DNA of 64,000 nucleotides, taken from contig JARKIF010000001.1 in NCBI GenBank assembly GCA_029378245.1, forward strand, positions 3,596,001-3,660,000, read 5' to 3'. Origin of the DNA: Roridomyces roridus (Eukaryota > Basidiomycota > Agaricomycetes > Agaricales > Mycenaceae). Position numbers and translations under genes: made by a program. The notes under the pieces were generated by a model that saw only the letters and a list, made by a program, of their open reading frames with translations, ran no database searches and was not told the origin of the DNA. Below, piece after piece: positions 23,652-33,800 of the stretch (position 1 is the stretch's first letter; every line of letters begins with the position of its first letter).

Positions 23652-23725
23652 TATATAAGGAGCTCGAGTGAGCTCAACTAATCAATTACTTTCTTCCTCC
23701 CTTCCATCCCGCTATCTGCTCAACA
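23557..23725 (+). repeat. 3' LTR of the copia element
   Basis: I see no mismatch between this and the 5' LTR over 169 bp. It is preceded by the polypurine tract GAGGGGGAG and followed by the TTGAC duplication. Confidence 0.9.
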
Positions 23726-24042
23726 TTGACTGCAATTCACGCTCATTGAGCGACGCGCACTCGGCGTGAAGAACCGATTCGAAGGCCTGAATACAAAAAA
23801 TTCTCGCAACAGATGCCCAAATGCATTCAGCCTTCGACCCTACAGTGCGTCTTTGATCTGAGCTTCCTCTTGCTGACATTTCTCCCAGCGCCGGGCGATT
23901 TTGGGGGGATTGGCTGCGTGGTTCTATGAGACGGGCCGGTGGACTCTTTACCAGACAAGGCATTGCCTTGAATATACTTGTCTCTTCCTCCATCGTGTCG
24001 AGTGAACGTTCGCCATTTCCAGCCCGGAACCCTTCTTTTATT

Positions 24043-25771
24043 CTACACTGCGGTGGATACAAATGCGAGAGCTACAAATCTAATCCATGTATGAAAGACA
24101 CGTCCTTTATAAAATAAATTAACATTAATGCCTGCTCCAAATTTGATCAGGTGTGAACCGACAAAAGCTGGTGAGACGTACATGGCCTCCTTGTGGTCCT
24201 CTAGCCCATCGATCGTGTAGAGTTTACAAGAGCCCGAGCAATCTAGGCAATACTTCTTCCCGGGAGGAACGACACCGGGAATAGTGCTTGGGTCGATGCC
24301 CGGGTGTCTTCAGCAAACGAATCAGCAGCAGACAGTGGATAGTTGGTCACAGTACACACTTGACGACAATGTGCGATCCGAGGTCCTTGACGCGATGGCG
24401 GCTCGAGCAATGAGGGCAGATAATCTTGTCGTTGGGGTGGAGATGTACCTCCGCGGGGTTGGGTGCTGGTTTCGACATCAACACCGACACGGATTCCGCC
24501 AGGATAGCCTCGCGATTTTGCACCCGGACGGATGGAATGTTAGGCGGTCTAACTGGTATCTGAGGAAATATCCCACCGGTCCATGTGAGTGGCTCTAAAT
24601 CGCGGTTGAACGCAAAGAGCAAGCGGCACATTGTGGGTGTCCTCTTGATGCGGCTAGCCTTCTTCTTGGAAATCTTCTTCTTGATGCTGCAGATTTCGAT
24701 ATCAGACGGTGTAAGATGCACGCAGGGATTGACTTACAAGTCCGCGTTGAGCCTACTAACCCGCTGGTGCTCCGCAAGGTACAATTTCTGCCAGTCCAAG
24801 AGTGACGCCGCGTTCTATGCGAATCGTTAAAACCGTGGTCGCAGGTCGCAGTTGGGAAAAGACCTCTTGGATTGCCTTGCGAGAACGGGCCCGTCGGCGA
24901 CATTCCTATGCTTCGTCAGTTACGCGGAAAACAATGAGAAGGCTGGACGTTCACCTTGTTCAGTTCTTTTCCAGAACGAATGGGAAACTCGGCGTCGTAT
25001 CTCACTTCACCCGAATCCACGCTCTCAGCCTGCTCTCGTTCTGCCTTCGCATCCTCGACATCCATCAGCGAGTAGCAGAAGAACGGCTCGCTGTCATCCG
25101 ACAGTTCCCGTGGCAGCCACTTCCCCCAATCCGCGTTGTCTCGTTTACGACTAATGTCGTGAATAATCCACTCCGCCCTGAGAATGCCTCGGTTAGAACG
25201 CGTCGTGCGAGAGCAAAAGACGCGCACTCAAGGTCGTCCATGCAGCTGATCTGCAATCCGAGTTAGTTTACTAGACGAGTGCGCTCTACGAAACTTACCG
25301 AACAAGCGTGGAAGCGGAACAAGAAATCAAACGGTTGGGTGAGGGTAGTGCAGGCACACTGAGGTTGCTGCTCGCCAGTGAGCAGATGAGAATATGCAGG
25401 TACTGGGCGACTCACCGAACATTCTCCTCCACCAAAGATGAAGTGTATGTAGGCCCGGTGGGTGTAGTTCCCGCTGGCAATGACTTGGGGAGGAGCGGGG
25501 ACACGAGGACAACCGCCGCGAGCTATATTCACCAACGCCACGTCCCACAAACGCGGGTGCGCGAGGATAATGGCTTTGAGAGGCTTGGAGGTCATAAATA
25601 GTTGAACAAGGGCATGAGGGCTGCAGTTCTCCAGTATCTGCTCGCAAATTAGTATCTCGCCCGTATCGCTTTACTTGCACGCACGACTAGCATAACATCG
25701 CTGGGGAAGCCCTGGGGTTCGTGAAAGGCATGATCGGGTTTGAGGAGGGAGAAAGGAATGAAATTTCGCAT
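24043..25771 (-). CDS. F-box/zinc-finger protein, copy A
   Basis: About nine exons with short introns. Exon 1 starts MRNFIPFSLL at 25771. This start is chosen because the same MR-x-x-(I/V)-PF opening is the only start common to all three copies. Across the first intron comes an F-box: FPSDVMLV + ILENCSPHALVQLFMTS, then RLWDVALVNIA. The middle region includes FDFLFRFHAC, DNADWGKWLPREL and a basic, probably helical stretch (KKKISKKKASRIK). The C-terminus has two Cys/His clusters: CPHCSSRHRVKDLGSHIVVKH (first cluster, C-x2-C...H-x4-H) and YCLDCSGSCKLY...EDH. A role as an SCF adaptor that uses zinc fingers to bind its target is inference. An intron present in copy C appears to have become coding here (about 24.54-24.60 kb). 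Confidence 0.65.
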
Positions 25772-25859
25772 CGCGAGATGGAGGCGGAGGGTGTGCCGCG
25801 ACTTGTTGATCTGTTCTGTCATTCTACTCAAACTCGCTGCTAGTTCACTGCGCATCGTT

Positions 25860-27450
25860 TATATTCTCAGATACCTCAGACAAGATTCGCAAGTAAAATG
25901 ACAGACGCGACATATTTCTCTGGGCTGTCTTCAAGTTGCGCGTTGGGCTCGCGCCGAGGCAGCCTCGTCTTCAAGTCGCGCGTTGGGCTCCAAGTTGAGG
26001 CAGTCTCTTGTCGCCAAATCGGAGTACACTGTATTCTTTGACTTGCAAGACCCACCGACGGAACGCACTGCTGTACCGTCACTTACTGCGGACAACGCCT
26101 GGAACAAAACACCTGCATAAAAGACGGTAAGTTTGGCGGAGGTTTCTCTTAAAGTGGTCCTCTGCCCTGAAGCTCAATCACACCCCATCCTCTAGGCACG
26201 GGTCAGTCTCGTCGGTACAGCGCAGAAACGGTCACGCACAAGTTGCACGACATTCGCAAGGGCAAAGGAGAGCTGCACCCCCAACCCGTGGAGCGCTCAA
26301 AGGTCCCATGGAAATGCGGCCGTTCGGGGGGAAGAAAGACTGTCCTCCTGCGTGGTACCAAACTGGAGAGTAGGCGTGCATTTTCGCACTCGGTTCTTCA
26401 GCGCTGAGATGAGACAGGGATGGAAGAGGGGAGAAGAGGGCAGGAATAGCCCGGACACAATTGCAATTTGCAAATGCCGGCGTCCGCAGCCCGATGTTGG
26501 CAGTGCTCCGGATCATGGTCTGCTCTTGTCCTCTCCCTCCATGGCAGGCTCCCTTTTCCCCGACGTCGGAGTTTCCGATTCCTTCCGCGAGGGCGGCTCG
26601 CTCAGCACCGGATTCAGATGAGACCGCTCGCGCTCGGTGGCTTTACATAAGAAGCACATGCTTTTTCCCCCCGCGTCCACCTCCTCGCCCCACTATCGCG
26701 GGCACTGTTGGGGACGATGGCTTTGCACTGCTTCCACCTTTTCCATTCCGACTTCTCCAAGCAACGCTCGCAATCCAAATACCGATTAAGGCCGATCTGG
26801 AATCCATTTCAACGCCATCAATGACGAGCAGAACGTTCTGCTCAAACCCTCTAGCGACGAAGGAGGGTAGTGCGGAGGGTGGTATCGGTGTGGAAACAGT
26901 TTCCGGATCGTCTTCGATTCAAGTGCTCGACACCACTCGTCAAGACTACGGTGCCGAAGACCAAGAACGATCAGGGTGGCAGATAGTGTATCTCAAGGTG
27001 TGTTACCTGGTTGGACTGCGCGTTATCTCGCTCAAATGTTTGTAGTCCTCGGGCTGGATCGCAGCAACTGAGAGCATTGCGGCCTCCGAAGTAGTAACAA
27101 ATCCTTACCGTCAGTACGCTTCGTTTTATTCTGCTTGCATCCCGACCAATCGTTACCTCAGGCTGGCGAGCGATTCAACGCGTTTATGTATCGAATGCGC
27201 GCTGGTAGGGGCCACCGTGGAATCCACGAGGACTCAACACTTCTGTGCTTGCCTACCACCTCAAAATTTCACATATTCCTTAAATTTCCTGTATGCCCGT
27301 ACAACATCGCGCAAATTTTATAACGGTGTACATGAATTTCGTACGGGTTTCTCCAATTCGCCCTACTCTGCGCGTCTCGGTGCTGGGTTGCTCGTGAGAG
27401 ACAGGAAAGAGGAGCACTGAAACACGTTCATAGGTTCCCGAAGGATGAGG
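25860..27450. other. Duplicated flank of F-box copy A with gene remnants
   Basis: This stretch matches 49650-50985 nearly throughout, and matches 33.1-33.8 kb more weakly. Shared stretches include GACGCGACATATTTCTCTGG, TCTTGTCCTCTCCCTCCATG and GGCTGGATCG(C/T)AGCAACTGAG. A coding-like exon, SSGWIAATESIAASEVV, appears after a GT-AG-like intron at about 27000-27048, but indels between the copies shift the frame. I assign no gene. Confidence 0.45.
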
Positions 27451-27769
27451 AATTGGCCGTAATGAATTAGTTGAGGGACGAAAGTAAGTGTAGTGTCTTT
27501 TTTTTCGAAAATCCTCGGTGGCGTCGGGAACACATCCCTGTACATGGCCCGGGGAAGGAGCAAACGAGGGTCGCGCGTAGCTTCATGCACACAGATGAAA
27601 GCAGTATGTCGCAGGCCCGGGCTTCACGAGAAGGAGAGCCGGAGAGAATCATGCGTTTGGAAGGGGCGTCAACGACGTCGAGAGACGCAGTGATGCACTC
27701 GATAGTCGGCGATCTCAAGATGGGGAAGACAGCGATGGTGAGGATTAAAAGGGATATATTGCGTGTTAG

Positions 27770-28930
27770 CTACAGCGGATGACAGGCTACGTAAGAGTCT
27801 GAAGAAGATAAGGTCAGAAGAGCTGGCAACAAGAACGGATGATACTCACCAGAGCGTGCGCACAAGCCAATCACGACGAGTCACCGCGAAGGCAACGAGG
27901 AGCAAAAAATTGGGGGCAGCAACGCAAATCGGGACGACGAACCCTAGCACCACGCTCAGAACGCCGTGGACAGAACACTCCACGCCTTTCAACGCTTCGT
28001 GAGGTCCAGTCACCGAGCCACGCGAGCATAATACTCAAAGATCTCGGCACGAGAAGTCTCGGGCACGCCACTTTCGGGAACCCCAGCTCTCTATTCTATG
28101 AAAGATCGCCGGGAGAACCGTAGGCGTGTCCTGACAACCGCCAGAGACACTCAACGTGACCCTGATTGCTGGCAAGCAGCGCTCTGAGGGGTTTCGGGAA
28201 CCGTTGCTGGCGAGTGTGTAGTCGCATGTTAAGAGTAAGTAGATGGTATGAGAACAAGAGAGATGAACGCACGAATGAACTGGTGGCAAGCAGTAGATTC
28301 CAGCTGGACTCGGAACGATGAATCCTAACACCACGCTCAATACGATCGGGTCACCCGTCCAGCACCGCGCGAACTTGTCGCTCGGCCGGTCGCGAAGCGT
28401 CTAGTCACAAGGCAGGGGAGCATATCGAGTAAACGCCTCGGCACGGCGGTGGGTGCCACGCCCTTTCAGGAAACCCAGTTCTCTACGTAGGATAGCCTAG
28501 GATAGCTGGGAGACCCGCGGAAGTGTCCTGACCGCCGTCAGAGGCTCTCCACCTGCCCTGACGCTCGCATGCAAAGCATTGAGGGGTTTCAGATGAACGG
28601 CGTCCGTGAGAGTCGTCACCGGCCTGAGCATCTGGGCGAGTTGAGCAAGAGGTGCGGGATGAGATTAAAGAGGGACGAACGGGGTATAGAGGCGAGTAAA
28701 GAGAGATGGTGGTGGTCGAGAGTCAAGAGAATGGGGAGAATGGGCGTCGAGTGGCTGGGCTTTATACGGTTTGTCTCCATTCCATTTTACTCGGGAACTG
28801 GCCGCCTGCATTTTACTCGGGAACTCGATCGAAGATCATATCGGCGGCGGCGGAGGCACGGAGGAGCAGTGGCCAAGGAGTTGTCGAGGGAACTCTGTTC
28901 GAGAGCATGGTCACCATGGTGGTCGTAGCA
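27770..28930 (-). repeat. Unclassified interspersed repeat, copy 4
   Basis: Inverted relative to the 7.1-8.0 kb copy. Blocks in order on the minus strand are: CCTCCGCCGCCGCC (about 28840-28855); doubled CCCGAGTAAAAT (28780-28825); TATAAAG (about 28770); CTCAACTCGCCCAG (about 28630-28643); GTGGAGAGCCTCTGACGG; and the AATTTTTTGCTCCTCG end block (27898-27920). It is full-length or nearly so, about 1.1 kb. Confidence 0.6.
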
Positions 28931-29940
28931 GACGAAGAAAGCAGTCGGCCCGGCCCGGGTGACAGTTGATCGCGTCGTCCCCTCTTTCTCCGAGTCCCAC
29001 AACCTTGTCACAACCTCTTCTTGGACTCGGCTGCATAATCTCATAGTGAAAGGCGCGCCAATGTGGATATCATACTCTACGATATGGTCCAAGGCTCCGT
29101 GCAGCTTCGAGGCCCATTACCATCCAAACGCACTTTCATCCAACTTTCACCACTGCTTTGCCACTTCTCCGCCACGAGGACCTGTTGACCTGAACCTTGC
29201 CTGAACCCCGCTCAGCTGTACGCTCCGGATTGTCGGACAAGACGGGTACGACACGCTCAGAACCTTTGACGGTTTGTGGAGACGCTGGTCCCAAAGCATT
29301 CATCTTTTGACTCTGCGATACGTCGTTCTCCACCTTCAATGCATCCAATTTCTTTTTGTAATATTTCTCCCAGCGCGCATGGGATGGCAGACGGCGTACT
29401 CCGTATCTCACAATTTAGCGTCCGTAGCTAGCGAGCATCCCTTCGCGTCTCCTCCTCGTGGACCCAGGGCTTGCAACTTCTACTAAACATGCTACATACT
29501 TTCATCTGTTCTCCATCCATCGTGCCAAATGAAAGATTCCTCCCTGCTCTTTAAATCGTTGCCTCAAAGATATCCCCTTGGATTCCACTGGCACCTACAA
29601 TCTCTCGAGCCCGTTTGCAGAGTCTTGAGGTTACTTGACACGACAAAGAGTTGGCGTAAACGCGCGGCGAGGCTCTTCCTGTACGCTGACCAGTGTACCG
29701 GTGGTACGGACCGAGACGCAGCTGCTATGCAGAAGGAATTGGTCTGCATCGGATGGTCGTGTAGTCAAAGCTCCTGGACAAACTCCATCATATCTCTCCT
29801 GATTTTCGCTCGCTTGTTAACGAAATCTTCATTTATTCTGAGTACATCAAAGGATACAAACGCGAGAAAGGCACACGTCCATGTGCACTCCTTGTGACAA
29901 AACACATTCTTTCAAAAAATCAATGCCTGCTCCAGATGTA
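28931..29940. other. No gene supported
   Basis: Unassigned sequence between the repeat and F-box copy B. Short plus-strand frames (for example at 29529-29897) have no recognisable features. Confidence 0.35.
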
Positions 29941-29944
29941 AATT

Positions 29945-32894
29945 AACGGAGAATTGACAAAGGCCGATGAGACGTACACGGTCTGTTTGTGCTCGGCAAG
30001 CCCGCGAACCGTGAAGAGTTTACAGGAGCCCGGACATTCGAGTAGCTCTTGCCGGCAGGAACGACACCCAGAATGCTACCAGGATCAACACCCGTATGTC
30101 TAACAGTGACCTATCAGCAACATACAGCAGATGGTAGGTCGCTTTACGCACTTGGCGATGATGTGTGGCCCAAGATCTTTCACTCGGTGCAGACGGCAGT
30201 TCGTGCACTGGGGACACAGGATTTTGTCGTCCGGCTGCAACGTTACTCCCGGAGGAAACGCGCCTTGGGCCATAGACTCAACCTCCGTCAGAACCGCTGC
30301 GCGATTCTGAGTCCATACTGACAGAGAGTTAGTGTTGTGTACCAGAACACGATAGTAAAACCTTACCAGTTGGAGTCAGCAGCGTCAAATCCCGATTGAA
30401 CGCGAAGATGATGCGCGCCATGGTGGGCGCTCTCTGAATGGCTTGTACCTTCTTGTTCACGGAGGCAGACATCTTCTTCATGCTACCAACGTTGATGTCA
30501 GACGGAGCAAAACACGGGAAAGATTCACTTACAATTCAAAATTCCGGCGGCTCACTCGCTCATGCTCAGGAAAGTACTTCTCTTGCCACTCCAGAAGCAA
30601 TTTTCCATTCTAACCAAGTGGTCAACGGTAGTCAGGGACAGACTTGAAACAAACCTTTTGGAGTGCATCGCGAGAACGGGCTCGACGCTCGCATTCCTGT
30701 CCCTCGTCATCCACGGGGAAACGACGAAAACACCAGAGACTGACCTCGTCCAGCTGCTCAACAGAACGAGCAGGATACCCTCCGATATCTCGCGCGAAAT
30801 CGCCTCTGTCGATACCTTCAGCTTGCTGGCGCTCTCCTTTAGCGTCCTCCGTCGCCTTCTTCGAATACAAGTAGATTTGCGTGGGGCCTTGAGAGATTTC
30901 GCGCAGCAGCCAGGTCCCCCAGCTGTAGTTATCGTAGCGGTGCTGGACGTCTTTGAAAATCCCGCCAGCACTGAGAAAGACAGAGTGAGAGCTCGTCTGG
31001 CAAGAGTGACAGACGCGTACTTGAGCTTGTCCTTGCAACGAGACTGAAATCTGCGTTAGCTACGAAAACGAGTCGGCCATACGACGCGTCAGTTACCGAA
31101 CAGGCGCGAAAACGAAGGACAAAGTTAAAGGGCTGAGCAAGGGTACTTTCCGAACACCGCTGTTCGTTTTTGAGCAGACGAGAGTGTTCAGATACAAAGA
31201 CACGTACGGAGCAATCTCCTCCACCGAAAATCCATTGAGCGTATGCTTCGTGGGTCACTGTGAAAACATCGGCGCATGAATTTCATGTCGCCGTACCATG
31301 AACAAGCAAAATCAGGGCCTGTGGCCTGAAATGAACAAAATATGTGTCTTGGGTCATTGAGGCATTATTCAGTGATTTCTAATTACTGCACCTCCTGGAC
31401 GAAATCATGGCCTCATCAGTGAATTTCAGGAACAATCTGCGGAATCAGTGGAGCTGAAATCATGGGAGAAGGCATGAAAATCAAAGAGAAAGCTATAAAT
31501 GAACATTGATGGAGCTAGGGTGTTCTTCAATCAACCAATATCCGTCCGGATATCCCTCGACGACCACGTCGTTCCACAGTGGGATATTTGCACGGAGATG
31601 GACTTGAGAAGGGCGAATATTCGGTGTGTGGAGCGGGTGCTGCGGATGAGGTCAGTGGTGTCACGCCTGTCACGGCGCTCCACTTCTTCCTCCCAACGCT
31701 CATCTCCCTTCTGCCCCCGCCGCGTCTTCGCTCTGCTTTCCCCCAGGAGTCCCAATGGACCATACTGTATGAAACTACGGAGCTCGCGATCATTTCCGGA
31801 CGCTCACGACACCTGTAGGCTTTAGGACCAAGTCCGACCTCGAAGCCACCTGCAGGCTTGCATTCTTAGCCGGCCGTGTCACTCGCAACTGGGCGTACGG
31901 CTCAAGTTCTGGATATTGCAACTCGCTGAAGAGGCCAGGGTGCATCGGGTGCGTCGTTGACCTCGCTCTATTGTCTCCCTTCTGACCCGATACGAACATG
32001 GTGGCCAGCAATTGAAACGCCGAGTCGCCGACAGCTCACTCCGTCTCCTCATATCCAGTGTGTACCCCACCCTCTACTGCTCTCACCCATGCACCCGCAA
32101 TCCCTCCCTCTCCATGAGACTTTCCTCTTCTGCTATTCGCAACTTGAGGTATGTTCTTTTGATGTCTGCGGCTCGAGGATGCTAATTAGTATGAATCGCA
32201 GCCGTGGCAAAGTTTTCGACTCATTGACGAAAGCGGAGGCAAGCGGGGCGGGGCGGGTGCTGGTAGCATGCTGTTCTGTATCACCTACATATCTTTTGAA
32301 ATTCATGTTCCTTGCATTTGAAAGTCAGTACCGTGAGAATAGTATTCAGTATCATCCAGCCTGACTCAAATTGGACTCACCTGCTTGCCAACCATTTTCA
32401 TGTCGAGATAACATGAAAAAGGCACATGAAAACGTCGAAAACACACATGAATTGAGTTTTGGCACTTCACTGAAAAGCGGGTGATTTTAGGGTTCATGCC
32501 GTTGATATTCATGTGATCCCGCCATGAATTGGGGGGTACTGAGGCACATGATTTTCATGTGTTCCAGGTTACACAGTGGGTGTAGTTTCCGCCGGCCTCG
32601 ACCTTGGGCGGAGCTGGAACGCGAGGACAGACCCCGCCGGACACGTTGTTCAGTGCTTCCTCCCAGAGATGCTGGTTCTCGCGGAGGAGGGTTCGTAGAG
32701 GTTGGGAAGTCATCGACAGCTGCAGGAGGTCGTACGGGCTGCAGTGCTCAAAAATCTGGATCAAGTCAGTATCACCATGTCTGGTCGTACTTGCGCGTAC
32801 TTACCACGAGCATTATGTCCTTGGAAAAGCGATGGAAGATATGCAAGATGAATACGTAGATGGGACGGAGGGCGAAAGGAACGATTTCTCGCAT
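29945..32894 (-). pseudogene. F-box/zinc-finger gene, copy B, split by a transposon
   Basis: Collinear with copies A and C. The start MREIVPFALR is at 32894. The F-box is KDIMLV + IFEHCSPYDLLQLSMTS, up to GGNYTH. After a 1,323-bp CACTA-like insertion (31256-32578) the frame resumes with EAYAQWIFGGGDCS. Further matching exons are SWGTWLLREIS, ECERRARSRDALQK and ILCPQCTNCRLHRVKDLGPH. In the last exon, bases are missing near 30040 between GKSY and ECPGSCKLF, shifting the frame. Both lesions make the full protein impossible without removing the insert. Confidence 0.75.
31256..32578. mobile_element. CACTA-like (CMC/EnSpm-type) non-autonomous DNA transposon
   Basis: It is 1,323 bp with imperfect terminal inverted repeats CACTGTGAAAAC... 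and ...GGTTACACAGTG. It is flanked by a 3-bp GGT duplication (31253-31255 and 32579-32581). Removing the element and one GGT restores the F-box gene sequence GTGGGTGTAG seen in copies A and C. CACTG ends and a 3-bp duplication are the hallmarks of the CACTA/CMC superfamily. Many subterminal TTTCATG/CATGAAA motifs cluster at both ends (about 31275-31335 and 32397-32560). I see no transposase, so it is non-autonomous. Confidence 0.85.
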
Positions 32895-32999
32895 TGTGAT
32901 GAAGGAGGAGACAGCAGGACAGTCACAAAGGCAGCGCGGCCGTTGATTTGTTCTCTCATCTACTCGACTTGCTTTCCACTACTCCTTGTGGTTTATATT

Positions 33000-33800
33000 C
33001 TCAAATTCTCAGACCAGAACTGGACGATTTCAATGTACTTGGACCGTCTTCAAGCTTGAGCTGGCTCACGTTCTTCAAGTCGATTCCTTCTCTTCAATCA
33101 ATAACTTTGCGTGAAATTATTCTCGAAAGCGCCGATTCCGAGTATCCTTTGACTTCGAAGACTCACCAACGGAAGGTTGCTTCACACGTCGAACAAAGCA
33201 TCTGCTAGCAGTGACTGAGGGATGGTGAGTTTGCTGGGGATTGTTCTTCTCCAATCCTCATTTTCAATCCTAGAATGGGTCAGTCTGCTCACTGGTCTCG
33301 AGGAATGGGCTACGCACCTCGAGATTCCCGCTGCACTTGAAGCCAAGCCACAGGGCCGTTAGGAATAATCCTGAGAGAGAGAGAGAGAGTCCTCGTCTCC
33401 AAATCAACGATGGACGTCCCGTCTGGGATTGAGGATGTCCTGGTCTTCAGCGTTGAGACGAGAAGGGAAGAGATCTAGAAGAGGAGGACAAGAAGATTTT
33501 AGCTGAGGTACAATTGCAAATACCGGCGCTGCTCCGATCACCGTGGGTGCTCTTGTCCTCTCCCTCCATGCCCCACGTATCCTCACACGTATCGCAGAAG
33601 GACCTACTCGACCTCGGAGTCTCGAAATTCCTCCGAGAAGCCGGCTCACCACCAGCCGCGGCCCATGTCTCCCCGCCCACACCACCTTCAGCTACGTCGG
33701 CGATGCCACCTCAAGCCAATGCCGACATCCAAACGAAGAGCGTCGGTGTTGTACGCTACCACCGGCGCTGAAGCGCTGACGACCGATGAAGATCCTCAAC
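33000..33800. other. Duplicated flank of F-box copy B
   Basis: A diverged copy of the 25860-26620 and 49650-50530 flanks. Shared stretches include TTTATATTCTCA, GACTCACCAACGGAA, a GGGTCAGTCT block and TCTTGTCCTCTCCCTCCATG at about 33550. It shows that the duplicated unit extends beyond the F-box gene itself. No gene is supported. Confidence 0.5.
33373..33389. repeat. GA dinucleotide microsatellite
   Basis: About eight GA units in the duplicated flank of F-box copy B. I do not see a GA run in the matching flanks of copies A or C. Confidence 0.85.

Larger units (their letters stand above)
21279..23725 (+). mobile_element. Non-autonomous Ty1/copia-type LTR retrotransposon
   Basis: The element is 2,447 bp with 169-bp LTRs (21279-21447 and 23557-23725) that look identical by eye. 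They start TGTTGGCGG and end CTCAACA. A primer-binding site follows the 5' LTR and a purine tract (GAGGGGGAG) precedes the 3' LTR. TTGAC target-site duplications flank it. Inside there is one gag-protease-like ORF. The integrase core, reverse transcriptase and RNase H are missing, so it must have moved with enzymes from a full-length relative. Identical LTRs imply a recent insertion. Confidence 0.92.

Noticed and set aside
23174..23677. Long minus-strand open frame over the copia linker and LTR
   Set aside because: It is the shadow of the Pro/Ser-rich plus-strand Gag linker. It has no domain or splice support.
26461..27045. A 194-codon plus-strand gene beside F-box copy A
   Set aside because: The matching stretch near copy C carries indels that break this frame, and no domain is visible, so conservation of a protein is not supported.
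31499..31825. Small gene inside the CACTA-like element
   Set aside because: Short frames on both strands, no transposase motif and no consistent introns. At most a captured, decayed fragment.
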